Shown: in pieces, positions 52,559 through 64,000 of the stretch
Layout of the letters: each line of letters starts with the position of its first letter
Numbering within the stretch: the first letter of the stretch is position 1
Assembly (NCBI RefSeq): GCF_002878395.1
Contig: NC_061117.1
Span: forward strand, 222,837,976 to 222,901,975
Source of the DNA: Capsicum annuum
Lineage: Eukaryota; Streptophyta; Magnoliopsida; Solanales; Solanaceae
Length of the DNA stretch: 64,000 nt
Reading direction: 5' to 3'
Program-made: the position numbers and the translations under genes
Notes under the pieces: model-generated
Told to the model about the DNA's origin: nothing
The model's input: only the letters and a program-made list of their open reading frames with translations
Databases searched by the model: none

Positions 52559-52846
52559 ATGCCAAAAATGCTAAATTCATGAGAAAATGAAGAATCGATC
52601 ATCCCTGAACTTGCAAAAGTAACAGAAAAAAGAAAGCTCCCAGCATCTGAAGTGTATCAACTGAAGCATGTGTTTGCGAAGATTGAACACAAAGGAAATC
52701 ATCTGATGATGTCTGATTCATATGAATTGAAGCCAAATAATGTGCCAACATTTTCCAATCTTGAAAGAGGAGGAACATCTGAAAGTAAACTGGAAAAAGA
52801 GGACGATTATGATTATGATCATGACTTAGCAATCTTGAAGGCTATC
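52559..52846 (+). pseudogene. GeBP/storekeeper-like (DUF573), copy 4, truncated
   Basis: ATG 52559 gives MPKMLNS and a TGA; the same frame then runs PELAKVTEKRKLPASEVYQL, SYELKPNNVPTFSNLERGG and an identical acidic linker KEDDYDYDHDLAILKAI before being cut at 52846 by the gypsy LTR (TGTCACGACCCGAAC). About 32 bp extra, with the stop, distinguish it from copy 2. The DUF573 domain after LKAI is absent on this side. A start at the later Met (52652) would give only 65 codons of native sequence. Confidence 0.8.
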
Positions 52847-53600
52847 TGTCACGACCCGAACTAGGGCCCTAGCCGTGATAGGCATCCCAAACCATAACGG
52901 CCCGAGAGCCCTTCTAACTTGCAATCACATACACCATTCATATTCAAAGAGAAAATGCGGAATACATAACAAAATGGAATCATGGTCAGCTTTTAATTCA
53001 ACTACAAAATACTGAATTGAGTTCATAACAATCAATAACATATAACACTAGTCTGCGAAATCTCTAATGATTGAAAATAACCTCTGTCTAAAAACTAGGA
53101 CAAGGCCCCCAATCGTACCATGAATCAAAATAAAATAACAATAACAAGTTCTAATACAGGCCTTTCGAAGTAAGGGAGGCTTACCATTTGCAAACTTTTG
53201 ACAAGTCAATCTACTGCTTAACCGGACCCTGGGACTGTGTCTCAGAATCCTGAAATATAGGGGGTCAATACAGATGTACTGGTACGCAGAGCAATCTAAT
53301 ATAATGTGTTTACATATATATATAACATAGATGAGAGCAAGTCTAAAATATCATGCATGAAATAGTTAAAAACACATGGGCAGTTTCAGTGATCTTAAAA
53401 CGATTTTTGACAATGCAGTTCTAATCTTTGTATTACTTCTGAGTTAGGTGGTACACCGTATAGTTCTACAACCCCATGGGCTATATGGAGTCCGCCCTTA
53501 ACTCGGCGGCCAAGCCCCCAACCCAAGTTTTCCGCAAGAGTTGGAGTTTTTGATTCTGATACGCCACAGGGCACTAGGCCAGCGTATAATCCCTCTAGGG

Positions 53601-54240
53601 TGATACAAGAATAAGTGTGTATAAAGAGATTCAAGCCAACAAAAGAGCAACAAGCTGAACAACAAGGTGCTAGCAAATCAAAATAAGCCACTCACGGCTT
53701 CACTAGACTTTAGATTTAGTTTTGAGCAAGAAAAGAGATGAACACAAGAACAACAATGCTAGTGAATCAAAAGAGCACCACACGGCTTTACTAGACTTCA
53801 AAGACCAACAACAATACAAAGTTAACAAAAGAGATGGATAGATAGTTTGACATATAATATTCAAGAATCTAAGAACCCTAACCATATGCAAGGACCCTAA
53901 GATTAATGAATGTAAACACCAAAGTCTTATGTTGACAAAAGAGGGACTTTACCTCCCTAATCACCAACGTATCAATCCAACGATGCAACACAAGTGATAT
54001 CCACACTTGGGCAGCCCTAGTTACGGATTGATGACTTTTCCAAGCCCTACAACTAAGGGGTGTTACGCTCCTCACACTAGAGAGAGAGAGTTTGTCTTCC
54101 ATCAATAAACAACTAATGAGAAAAAGACCTAAAATGTTCTATTTATATTCTATTACAAGACAAGACAAAATGACAACAATGCCCTTAAATGGTGGGGTAG
54201 CCATAGAGTGCATTTGGACCCAATGAATTGACCAAAATAC
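53601..54240 (-). repeat. Partial 3' LTR of deleted element
   Basis: Matches 55778-56400; the remainder of the LTR is missing at the gag junction. Confidence 0.85.
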
Positions 54241-54577
54241 CCTTAATGAAGTTTTCATCTAAAGGATCATCTAGTGCTTGTGTACCTACAACAAGATTTT
54301 GGTCCTCATGTGACCTAACAATATCAAGAGTATCACAAAATGAAGACTCAGGCACTCCTACACTAGGTAAAACCGCAACTACGTTCATTTGAGTGTAGGG
54401 GATAACATTTTTACCTCGTAGCTCACATGAGCTACGGTCTTCATCTTGACGCATGTCTGGGTAGCCCACTTGCTCCCTTGGAACTACCATATGATCCAAC
54501 CTTTCATTTATCACTTCCCATTGACGGGTAATGGCTTCAAGTTTAGCCAAAATAGCACTTGCAGCCACGGGTTTCAT
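54185..54577 (-). pseudogene. Ty3-like gag N-terminus fused to LTR
   Basis: ATG at 54577 opens KPVAASAILAKLEAITRQWE then VINERLDHMVVPREQ, a helical N-terminus as found in plant Ty3 gag proteins. The frame keeps going through VRSHEDQNLVVGTQAL and reaches LTR-derived codons (GPNALYGYPTI) before a stop. It is therefore a 130-codon chimera, without the capsid or zinc-knuckle part. Confidence 0.6.
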
Positions 54578-55758
54578 TGTAATTGCACCTAAAAAAAAAA
54601 AGAAAAGAACAAGTCTACAAAATAAAACACAAGTTAGTTCGAAACAACCTCACCACACTCTCACACACTTGGTCAGTTGCAAGTCGGCTTGTAGTTCGTG
54701 ATGAGTCGAGGGGTGAGTATACTCCTTGGTCGGAATGGATTTTTTGTTTGAAGACTCAAGGAAATAATATCCAAACTTGAACCGAGAAATTCTACGATTC
54801 AAAAACAAGAAAAGTACAAAATAACTCTAACATGAACAAACGGGCACAAAAACTAACTAACAAGATAGTAGGAGATCACTAGGTCATCAATTAGTGTTCA
54901 AACCAACAAACAAAACTAAGAAACAATAAAATGAAACTAAGAAATATAAAAGTTGAACTCTAAATGTTGCATGAACAGTAATTTAGTGATGTCGCAGTCC
55001 ACTATTGGCCTCGGTTTTGTCAAAATTTTACCATCCAATTTCAAGTCTTGACCAATCTACACTTTGGAAATGGTGGATTTGGTTAATGGTGGGAAATTTG
55101 GTCTTGCAGCTTCATTTTCAAGTTCAAAACAAGACTTGACCTTCTTGGTACTTTCTCCTTGAAACAAGGTCCTTAAATCAAGGAAAGTAGGTGAAAATTT
55201 GTTGTCAAGTCTTTTGAGTGATGTGATCAAGTCTTTCACCAACAAGTACTACAACTTGATCTTTCACCTTTTGTGGATCTAATGTTCACTTTTTATTTTA
55301 ACAAAAGACGAATAGGGTGAAGAACAACAAGAACACAATAACAACACCAAGAACAACAACAATATTCTCCAAGAACAACAACAAATTCCAACGCCCAACT
55401 CCACAACAACAAGGCCTTCAACACGGTCAAGGCTTAGAATGACAACAACATCAAATCAGCCACACTTTGTTCACATTAACAACATCAACAAGTTCAAGTT
55501 CAAGCCTTAGATTTGGACACTTTTTAGTGTTGGTGAGAAATAAACCAACACTAGAAACACTCTAAACAATAAAAGACTACAAGATCTAGTCACAAAGAAA
55601 CATGTCTCAAACAAGAAAACAACAAAAACAACAACTTTCTCGGCCAAGAACAACAAGAACGGGCAGATTACTCCTTTTCTGGAATTTTTTTTTTCAATTT
55701 TTTAACTCTTTTTTTTAAACTCTCAAGCCCAAGATTGATCTTGTTATAACAAAATCAA

Positions 55759-55775
55759 AGATGGCTCTGATACCA
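55759..55775 (-). promoter_or_regulatory. Primer-binding site (tRNA-iMet type)
   Basis: On the minus strand TGGTATCAGAGCCATCT begins two bases after the LTR end (CTTGTATCA TT). The canonical form is TGGTATCAGAGC. Confidence 0.9.
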
Positions 55776-55777
55776 AA

Positions 55778-56621
55778 TGATACAAGAATAAGTGTATATC
55801 AAGAGATTCAAGCCAACAAAAGAGCAACAAGCTGAACAACAAGGTGCTAGTGAATCAAAATAGGCCACTCACGGCTTCACTAGAATTTAGATTTAGTTTA
55901 GAGCAAGAAAAGAGATTAACACAAGAACAATAATGTTAGTGAATCGAAAGAGTGCCACAGGGCTTCACTAGACTTCAAAGATCAACAACAATACAATGTT
56001 AACAAAAGAGATGGATAGAAAGTTTGACATACAATATTCAAGAATCTAAGAAACTTAACCACATGTAAGGACCCTAAGATTAATGAATGTTAACACCAAA
56101 ATATTCCGTTGACAAAAGAGGGACTTTACTTCCCTAATCACCAATGTATCAAGCCAACAATGCAACACAAGTGATATCCACACTTGGGCAGCCCTAGTTA
56201 CGGATTGGTGGCTTTTCCATGTTACACTCATCACACTAGAGAGAGAGTTTGTCTTCCATCAATAAACAACTAATGAGAAAAAGACCTACAATGTTCTATT
56301 TATATTCTATTACAAGACAAGACAAAATGACAACAATGCCCTTAAAGGGTGGGGTGGCCATGGAGTGCATTTGGACCTAGTGAAGTGACCAAAATACGCT
56401 TAATGACGATGAAAAATTCATGACCCATTAAGTGTTGTCCAAAACCGCGAGTCCTCAAGTCTTCGATGCTCCAAGCAATCTTCCACACACGGCCTTACTT
56501 GTGCTCAAAACGGGTCTTCCTTGCATATTCTTGTACCCTCGGGGTGACCAAGTATTAAGCCATTAAATTATAACCTCCAATCATGGCTTCAAAAATTAAG
56601 GTGGCCATTTGACTTGTATCA
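55778..56621 (-). repeat. 5' LTR of deleted TGATACAAG-family element
   Basis: Ends TGATACAAGAATAAGTG on the left and GACTTGTATCA on the right; 844 bp. Confidence 0.9.
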
Positions 56622-58429
56622 TAAGGGACATAACAATCCCATATCGACAAAGCACAGTTTCGGGCAATGAGTTTTCTGAACTCGTGCCTTCTTTGGGTAA
56701 CTACCTAACATCTCTTTATGCCCATTTTTAGGCTTTTCTGAACTTGTATCATTCTAAGTTCAAAATCTAAAAATTTGAAAGAAAATCCACATTCTATTCT
56801 GTTTTGTATTACTATGGTCTGAATTTAGTATCGTCATATCAAGACTTACAAGTCATATCTCTGAGCCATAAAATATCATGTTACAGTCTTTTCATTCAAA
56901 ACATCAAGTTTGTACCACCATATCATTCAAACAGTTCAAGAGAATCCATATTTCAATCATATGTCAAACAGTGAAAAGAATCTCTCTTTTCAACATTTCA
57001 ACAAACATGTGCTGGTCGTGTATTTTTGACAAACCATGCAATTCTTTTATTATAAATCTTCAACATTTATCAACAAGTCTTAATTCAAAACCATAAACAA
57101 GTCTTAACAATCATAAGACATTTGTAACATACTTCACAGAAATACATTCAAATAAAATCATGACTTACGAAAACAGGCAATCTTTAAACGAGAGAGGGAT
57201 TTCCAATAATTGATTCTCTAAATTCAACACCCAAACTCGATTTCGTACATACATATATAAGATTACAAATCAATTTGGGGGGGTAAGGCCTCAAGACTAA
57301 AACAATAATATCATTAAAGAATTCACAATGCAAGATTGTAAATATAATTCCAATACCCATTACAGATCCATGATTTTTCAACATCCAAACATCATTAAAA
57401 ATGTTTTCACCATGACCATGTAATTTAGGAAAACCCCACGTACCTTAGATTACTTAGTTCATAGAACAGAATCCGAATCTTGATTTGATTCTTGGAAATC
57501 TTGAACTTAAGGGATGGATCTTGATCTTGGGGAGGGGAGTTAGGGTCTTGTTCTTGAGATATTTTGATAGAGACTGAGTGGTTTTGGCCTTTGAATGGCT
57601 ACCAAATCACTGTATGGCTATCGAAATCAAGCAAGGAGGTCAACCTCTTTCAAATATACAACATGGATGCTTTTGCTTTCTTGTAGTTCTTCTCTTTATA
57701 TCTACCACCAAAACAAAAAGGATGATGAAATTTCCATATAAAGAAAGATGTGGACTGGAGAGTTTTGATTGAGGTCAATATTCTTAACACATCGTAGTTA
57801 GATAGCTTATTGAATAAAGGAGAAAAAAGGTCTTTTTTGTTGGCATCACACATATAGCATATGTGCCGTGAGTGAGAGGTCAATCACTTTCACCTTTTCT
57901 TTCAAAATTCAACAACATGATTAATCAATTCTTTGTTTGAGGCTCAAGAGGAAGGACAGGAACCACCACCCAATGGTGCTTTTACAAAAGTATGGTCACC
58001 AGTGGCTAATACCTTCTCGAGACTATCGAGTCAAACTTTAGACACAGGTACGAGTCGAAAGATGTTCCAACCGGGGTAGGTGAACCCTCATAGATATCAG
58101 GTTCCAACATATATAGAGTCAAAAGATATATGATGAGGTATTTTTTCCTTTGAATGGCTAAATCCCGTGTGTTTGGGTGAGAGAAAAGACCAAAATACCC
58201 CTCAAGAAACAAAAATGGTCCTAGAAATTTCTGCCAGTTGATAGGCTGATATGCTGAAGTAAAATGGGCATAAATTTTTACTCCGATGTTGGATTTGGAC
58301 GAAATTAGTTGCGTTAGAAAGAAGACTCAAAGTCATTTAATTTGATTTATGGAAGCCCTCCCAGTTCGTTATATACAGAAAGTTATGATAGATTGAAGTT
58401 GACCCTAAAACTGTAGCCTGAAATGCACC

Positions 58430-58617
58430 CCATCTGTGTCCAAGATGCTGGATCAGATGAAAGGCATCTCAAACCAGTATGTTATGCCCCTGAAATGTGC
58501 CCAAGTTGTGACCAAGAGGCCGGAATATATGAAAGGCATACTAAACCAGTGTGTTATGCCCCTGAAATGTGCCCAAGATTCTGGAGCATAGAAAAGGCAT
58601 ATTAGACCAGTTCGGAT
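58430..58617. repeat. About 70-bp tandem repeat, 2.5 copies
   Basis: GTATGTTATGCCCCTGAAAT plus GTGCCCAAG recurs at about 58477 and 58548, each followed by an AAAGGCAT-ACCAG segment. It lies within the gypsy LTR and makes the frame at 58423-58605 repetitive; not coding. Confidence 0.85.
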
Positions 58618-58795
58618 GGAAAATACTCCACTTTGCAAAGTCATAACTCTTAGATTTGGTATTGGATTTAGGAAAGATTGGTACCGTTGGAAAGATACTT
58701 CGAAGACCTTTCATTCTATATATAGTAGACCTTCTAACCCATTGTATACAAGAATTTATGATCAACGAAAGTTATCCCAAGTTGGAGTGTTCACT

Positions 58796-60853
58796 CTTAG
58801 ACACCTAATTTTGTCCCTCCCGAAGTCCAATTTTATCCATTTTAGCTAAGCCACACAACCTATTCAATGTGATTATACCCCACAAAAATACAAAAAATAA
58901 CAACCCTTAACAAAATTTCTAACAAATTTTATCTTGTTTTATATAGTCCTAACCAATTCACCCACCTACCCCACCCCACTCACGTGGATTTTCATTTCTT
59001 AACCATTTCACAAAGATACAAAATAAGAGGAGGGCCCCACAGCATAATATGGAGACAACCCATAATTTACCATCTTTCATGAGGGGAAATTTACATATAT
59101 ACACATCACAGTAATAGGGAAAGAAGGGACCATTAGAAAGAAAAGGGCTCCATTATTTTAGTCTCTTCCTTACATCTATATGCACAATCACAGACAACAA
59201 AAGGGGCTCTCTATTTTTTCTTTTCTGATTGACAGGGGAAGATTCTCAATTGACAAGGATTATCTTCTTTGTCCCATTACTTTTTTTTACGTCAAATAGA
59301 CAATCACCATATTCACACCTCATCGGAAAAGCTCACGATCACCCACCCACCCACTATGGATGGAAAATAGGATTGAAAGTTGAGAGGGAAGGAATTGATC
59401 AATCGAGAAAGTTAAGCAGCAACAGCGGAATCCGGTGGATTTTGGATTGCACCGGTCTTTTATCTCTAGAAAGACGTCACCATCACTGAAATTTGAGTTA
59501 TTTTCTCTATCTCCCTTTCTGTCTGGGCTCACCGGAGCTCCGTTAAAGATGTGAATAATCGACCCAGCAACCATTATGTCTTTATTGTGAAACAACCCAA
59601 CCCCATTTGGGGTTTCGAACCAGATTAAGCATCCCCTTTGAAATTGGTAATTCAGGCTTCGGGTTGAAGTTCACCTATTGATGTTGGTCTTGTCAGTCTG
59701 TAGAGGTTCGTATTGAGGTTTGTTCGAGTTGTGAGATCAAGGTTGATGATGGATTGATTCGAGTCTATTTGAGGTTCATTGGTTCCCAAGGCTTCCGTCG
59801 CTTTCCAAATCAATTCAAGTTGATTGAATAAAATGAACATTGAGGTACAATTCTATCTTTTCTCCCTCTAATTTATGTAATTGTGAATGATTCGTGTGCT
59901 TGACATGTTCGAATATTTATTGTGCGTATGTATTTGGTATTGGTTTCAATTTTTGAAAAGTTGAATTGATAATTGAATGAACTGAGATTTGAATAACTGA
60001 ATGTGCCATTGTTGAAATTTTTTATTTAGGGGTGAGAATTGAAAATTGATAAAAAGGGTTCTATTTGGATTAATGTCGGTTTCGTTGTTTTTTTGTTTAA
60101 TGCGGAATTAATATCGAGTTTGTGAATCTTGTAGTATCATGTTAGGTCGAAGCAAAAAATAGGCAAACATTAGGGGTAGACAAATTTAGGGATCATGGTT
60201 TGTTGAATATTTTGAACTGTGTGATTGAATGGTTTTTGGCTTTATCGCTTTGGGATTATTTGTATCATTTGGCTGGGGAATGCCCCGAAGTACTTGTATG
60301 ATTTTATACAGGGAATGCCCCAAAGTATTTTGTACTCGGAGGACGTTCGTGATGAAGGCCCGAGGCATTCGGTAAGGCATTGGAGCTTAGTCTAGGATTA
60401 GTTTAGAATAGGATTTACATTTCCGTATTTTTCTATTTTGGGACTGTATAACTCGGACTTGACACTATATTTTTGATTTGTTTTGTTTTGTTTGTTTGAT
60501 TGATTGTTTTACGTGATTTTGTGTGGTTTGTACATTCGTAGTGTCAAACTAGCCGATATACTCCACCAAGTGACCATGGTCGAACCACGGGATCGAGGGG
60601 TGCCTAACACCTACCCCTCGGTCAATAGAATTCCTTAGCCGGAATCTCTACTCGCGGATTAGTTTTAGAGTTAAAATCATTTTGAAAAAGATTTCCAAAG
60701 GTGACTTGGCACACCCGATTTATGCCAAGTGGCGTCTCTGAGTTTTGAATATAAAAGTCCTTTTAGAAACAAATTTTCTTCTTTTGTCACGTAGTAATAA
60801 AAACCCTTTCCAAACTTAAAATGAATCTTGGAGTACGAAAAAGGGGTGTGACA
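58796..60853 (+). repeat. 5' LTR of Ogre-like element 2
   Basis: About 2,060 bp, ending AAGGGGTGTGACA. More diverged from the two LTRs of element 1 than those are from each other, as judged by eye, particularly in the first kilobase. Confidence 0.85.
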
Positions 60854-60857
60854 GCTC

Positions 60858-60875
60858 TGGCGGCTCTGCTGGGGA
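60858..60875 (+). promoter_or_regulatory. Primer-binding site of Ogre-like element 2
   Basis: TGGCGGCTCTGCTGGGGA, one base different from element 1. Confidence 0.75.
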
Positions 60876-62144
60876 TTTTTTAGAATTCGAGTTTATTTTG
60901 GAGTTGTATTGGCTTAGTTTGGCACTATAGGTGTATAGATATTTTGTTTGTGTTGTTTTGTATTATTGTTTATCATTGTTGAGTGTCTATGTGCTCTTTG
61001 TTTATAGTTTTTTACTTTATGTATTACCGCTTTATATCTGACATCATGTGCATAAACTGAGTCTTTATTCTGCAACAAGTCCGTAGTACACGTGTGAACA
61101 CGGCTTATAGTTGAGTCACCATTATTTTAGGAGGGGGATCCATTGGGTTGTATTGAGTAGGTGAACAGCTAAAGCAATCCACTATCGACCATACGCTCCC
61201 CCGAGCAGCGTTGTTAGCGGACCCCAGTGTAGGCCGGCCTTTAGGTCATGCTTATCCGCATCTTATTGAGATCTAGCGGGACCCATATGAACCTTTGTAG
61301 AAGACTCACCTCTAAAGCATCTCTACATGCTAAATGTTGCATCTTTGAGGGTAACGTGGTCATTTGGCGGACTGATTTGGGGAAAGCATGTGTTAGAAGT
61401 AAAGGGCATAAGCAAGAATTGTTGAAAAATAGAAGAACAAGTGAGTCGAAAAGAAAAAAAAGATTTTCTTAGTTTTTAGAGTTTTTTATTGCTTTTGTCT
61501 AATCTGGATGAACTACGCAATTCTCCTCTCTCGGGAGTGAGATACATTGGCAGCCTATTGTGGGTCCGAGGATCTTATTTTAAAAAAAAAAATCAAAAAT
61601 ATTTTCTTCACTCTTCATTTAGAGTAGGTTTTCCATATACATCTTTAAAAGAAAACTACAAAAGGATTTTCTTTAATAGGTTCAAGTTTCATTTTCATAT
61701 GAAATTCAAAATTAAAAATTAAAAAAGATTTTTCTTTGGTAATCATAGGTTTCATTTTATATAGGAATTTTAAATGTGAAAATTGCAAAAAGATTCTATT
61801 ATTTTGACAATTTGTTATTTTGTTCTCTCTTTAAAGTTTCAAGAAAAAGAGAAAAGAAAGTCAAAACGATTAATTGGCCATTTCAACAAGACTTCACGAA
61901 CTACGCACACCTGATTCTCCTCTCTTTGGAGTGAGATACATAGGCGCCCTTCTTGGGTTCGGTGGCCTTGTCAATAAAGGAAAAAAAAGTTTTGAAGAAA
62001 AATATTGAACACTAACATATTTGTTGTCTCTTGTTCAGTTAGTTTAAGGTGGTTGATTTGTGGCTTCCTGGCTGGTCCTCTATATCACACCAAATCCAAA
62101 GAAGGGTTAGTTGTGTCCAACAAGGATATAGAGAGTGGCATCAT

Positions 62145-63473
62145 GGATGAAACAAAGAGTCAGGAAATTGAGAGTATAAAGGAAGAGAATTTGAGACTGA
62201 GACAACAAATGATATAAATGTACCGAGCTTAGGCCAGTGGGCTGCCTCCACCCCCGTTCCCCACTTTTGACCCTGCAAATACCTTGAGTCTTCCACCAAA
62301 ATTGTAAAGTCAGTTTCTTACAGTTGTTGATGCACCACAGCATGCCGTAGAATCTATTTCACGTCAAATGCACCCTAATGCTTCCGCCTTTCATTATTTA
62401 GCTCCTCAGTATAAGCCTACCACATTCATAGCACCATATACCGTCTGTGCTTTTGTTGCTTAACCTTCTACTGAGGCTTCCATATTGGCTATCGATCAAA
62501 CGGTTGTGCGGCTCCAATCTGCTAGTGGACCCATGTTCAAGGCTCTTAATGATCATTGCTATACTCTTGATCCTACATTTAAGTTAAGAGGACTACCAAA
62601 ATTTCTTACCAAGAAGCCTAGCATACCAGAAAAGCTAGAGAAAATGGTGGGGAAAGTGAAGAGTGTAGAAAATGATATGGAAAGTTTCTTGGGACTTAAG
62701 GGTAAAGAAGATGTTTCATATAAAGACTGGGGCATGTCTTCAAGTGTCAGCCTTCTTCAAAGCTTTGAGATATCAAAATTTGAGGAACATGACGGGCAGA
62801 AGGATTCTGTGAAAGATTTAGGACGATATTGCAATCAACCAGGGAAACTGAAGTAAAGAAGAAGGGAAACACACCTATGTTGTGCCAGGCCAAAGCAGAG
62901 TTTAAGAGGTCCAACTCACCAATACTTTCAGCCTCAATCCCGAGCTTACATATCAAATCTACTTAATTATTTGCAACAAGGTTCCTCTTTTCAAAATCCA
63001 AGGAGTTCCATTCCATTTCCTTAATGTTCTTTGAACAATGCACAATTGTGTACCCATGTGTCTTCTTATCCACAATGACATACACCTATTCCTCAACATC
63101 ATCCTCGGCCCCATAAATTTACCAAGGAACCTCTAAATTCAAGTTTCATTCAAGGACAGAATTCACAAAGAGGAGGAAGAAAAATGATAATTTCACTCCT
63201 ATTGGGGAGTCCTATGCCAGTTTGTTCTAGAGATTGAGACATAGGGGCATGATTACTCCTCTCCTTGGGTATATACCTGACCCACATTCAAGAAATTTTG
63301 ATCCTAATGTATGGTGTGCATATCATTCTGATGTTCAGGGTCATAGTACTGAAGATTATCATACTTTGAAAAGAGAAATAGAAAAGATGATCCAAGATAA
63401 ATTGATTGTGGTGCAAAACATTGGCCCCTCGACCATCCCACAGAATTCTTCACTAGCACGTGGTACTGGATAA
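62145..63473 (+). pseudogene. Tat/Ogre-type gag remnant, element 2
   Basis: From ATG 62145: MDETKSQEIESIKEENLRLR, QQMI and a stop; PTFDPANTLSLPPKL; DHCYTLDPTFKLRGLPKFLT, KMVGKVKSVENDMESFLGLK, DVSYKDWGMSSSV, ISKFEEHDGQKD and DLGRYCNQPGKLK with a stop at 62856. Further on, RHRGMITPLLGYIPDPHSRN and FDPNVWCAYHSDVQGHSTED, HTLKREIEKMIQDKLIVV run to 63473. The gag centre is missing at the same place as in element 1. The ending keeps CAYH-H but has Y for the last zinc-binding Cys (TEDYHTL). At least four stops. Confidence 0.82.
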
Positions 63474-64000
63474 TATGTGGGAGGCAGTGAGTTAAGCATG
63501 GGGATCCAGAATTTATTTGTTAAAGGAAATGTGTCTGACAGTGGTGGAAGCTCTAGTCATGATGATATGCAAATCAGTGGCTAATATGTCAGGCTGAGCA
63601 ATTGAGAAGTCACCCCTCTCCCTACTAGGAAGAGGTCTGGTAGTTTGTTTTGTTTTCTTTTCTGTTATCTGAATTATTTCAGTGTGGTAGTTCGGGATCT
63701 ATCTTGTTTTATCACTTTTGTTGTTTATGGTCAAACCTTTTCTATCTTTTATTTCAACTAAATAGAGTGTCCCTTTTTCATTTGTGTTTAAATATATATT
63801 ATTTGTTTGTTTTCTTTACATAGTACATTTTATGTTGGATTTAGTGATATGACATGCTGGCGGAATTCTTCACTAGATCTTAAAATCCAATTTGAGCATG
63901 AACTTTGAATCAGAGGACTAAAGTTAGAAAAAACCTGTGAGAAATAAGTAGCGTATTAAGACATCTGGTGACCATATTGAAACCTTCTTTCAAAATTAAG
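63474..64000. other. Post-gag region of Ogre-like element 2
   Basis: Collinear with 16210-16690 of element 1 (AAGTCACCCCTCTC, CCTACTAGGAAGAGGTCTG). No pol motif seen before the window end. Confidence 0.7.

Larger units (their letters stand above)
52120..52846 (+). repeat. Direct duplication of GeBP-like promoter and 5' half
   Basis: Matches 38925-39055 joined to 43627-44215, that is, the locus of copy 2 without the solo LTR and copia insertions. It ends where the gypsy LTR begins at 52847. Confidence 0.85.
53601..56621 (-). mobile_element. Internally deleted TGATACAAG-family element
   Basis: On the minus strand: 5' LTR 56621-55778 (844 bp), primer-binding site 55775-55759, 5' untranslated DNA, gag start at 54577, then an abrupt join (about 54240) into the second half of an LTR that ends at 53601. 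Flanks TAGGG and TAAGG suggest the target duplication. pol and the first part of the 3' LTR are gone. Same family as 24633-37269. Confidence 0.85.
52847..58795 (-). mobile_element. Gypsy LTR (minus strand), interrupted and cut
   Basis: Left edge TGTCACGACCCGAACTAGG is the inverse of the ...TCGGGTCATGACA end at 34955. Sequence to 53600 and from 56622 to 58795 matches, inverted, parts of 30300-34955 (ATACGCTGGCCTAG, TTTTTGACAA, TTCATTCAACTT-like blocks and TTCCATTGATACC-like runs near 58650). The inserted element 53601-56621 and the Ogre-like element at 58796 cut it; the missing start should lie beyond that second element, outside the window. Confidence 0.65.
58796..64000 (+). mobile_element. 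Tat/Ogre-like retrotransposon 2, 3' end outside window
   Basis: Begins (CT)TAGACACCTAATTTTG, matching the LTR starts at 10426 and 20487. LTR to 60853, primer-binding site at 60858, then an internal region collinear with 13554-16900 of element 1, including gag relics to 63473 and non-coding DNA to the window end. It is also without pol so far, but the rest is not visible. Confidence 0.85.

Noticed and set aside
58423..58605. Cys-rich small peptide (repeated PEMCPS-type residues), possible secreted peptide
   Set aside because: It arises from a tandem repeat inside a gypsy LTR; there is no signal peptide and no start context.

Overview
This window looks like a transposon-rich nuclear region from a flowering plant, most probably Solanaceae. 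The evidence is the AT-rich, intron- and repeat-laden sequence, an RTE-type LINE tail with CAA/TTG repeats, Ty1/copia gag and pol of the kind common in Solanum, Capsicum and Nicotiana, very long-LTR Tat/Ogre-like Ty3 elements, and single-copy families typical of plants (plant mobile domain, F-box, GeBP/storekeeper). The species cannot be fixed from the sequence alone. No bacterial-style operons, rRNA, tRNA or CRISPR arrays were seen. Most long reading frames are transposon remnants or pseudogenes; one small gene (a GeBP-like protein, 43964-44464) reads intact.

Layout. 1-1900: broken plant-mobile-domain gene. 1900-3880: LTR-like DNA with a 31-bp tandem array, then AT-rich spacer. 4170-10425: arm A of an inverted duplication, carrying a GeBP-like pseudogene, a Pack-MULE-like transposon (7257-9165) with a captured receptor-kinase fragment, and an F-box pseudogene. 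10426-22671: a non-autonomous Tat/Ogre-like element with about 2.2-kb LTRs, a gag remnant and minisatellites but no pol; a 5'-truncated RTE LINE sits in its 5' LTR. 22672-24260: copia fragments and a fifth GeBP-like relic. 24633-37269: a Ty3-like element with 9-bp terminal inverted repeats; inside it is a truncated second gypsy element whose LTR holds a solo LTR with a perfect target duplication. 39056-43626: a solo LTR invaded by a degenerate copia element, just upstream of the intact GeBP-like gene. 44820-46850: more LTR fragments. 47547-51805: arm B of the inverted duplication (F-box and GeBP-like pseudogenes on the minus strand, no MULE). 52120-52846: a direct duplicate of the GeBP-like promoter and 5' half, cut off by a gypsy LTR that runs to 58795 and contains an internally deleted relative of the 24633-37269 element. 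58796-64000: a second Tat/Ogre-like element, cut by the window end.

How it fits together. The native content is a small cluster of F-box and GeBP-like genes which share a CTTT-rich 5' leader and were multiplied by inverted and direct duplication. Successive layers of transposons then expanded and broke the cluster. Paralogous copies give empty sites that date several insertions relative to the duplications. I do not see a convincing new defence or biosynthetic system. The most noteworthy items are the Pack-MULE with its captured kinase, the GeBP/F-box inverted duplication, the solo-LTR-plus-copia insertion ahead of the one intact gene, and the pol-less Ogre-like elements with structured internal repeats.
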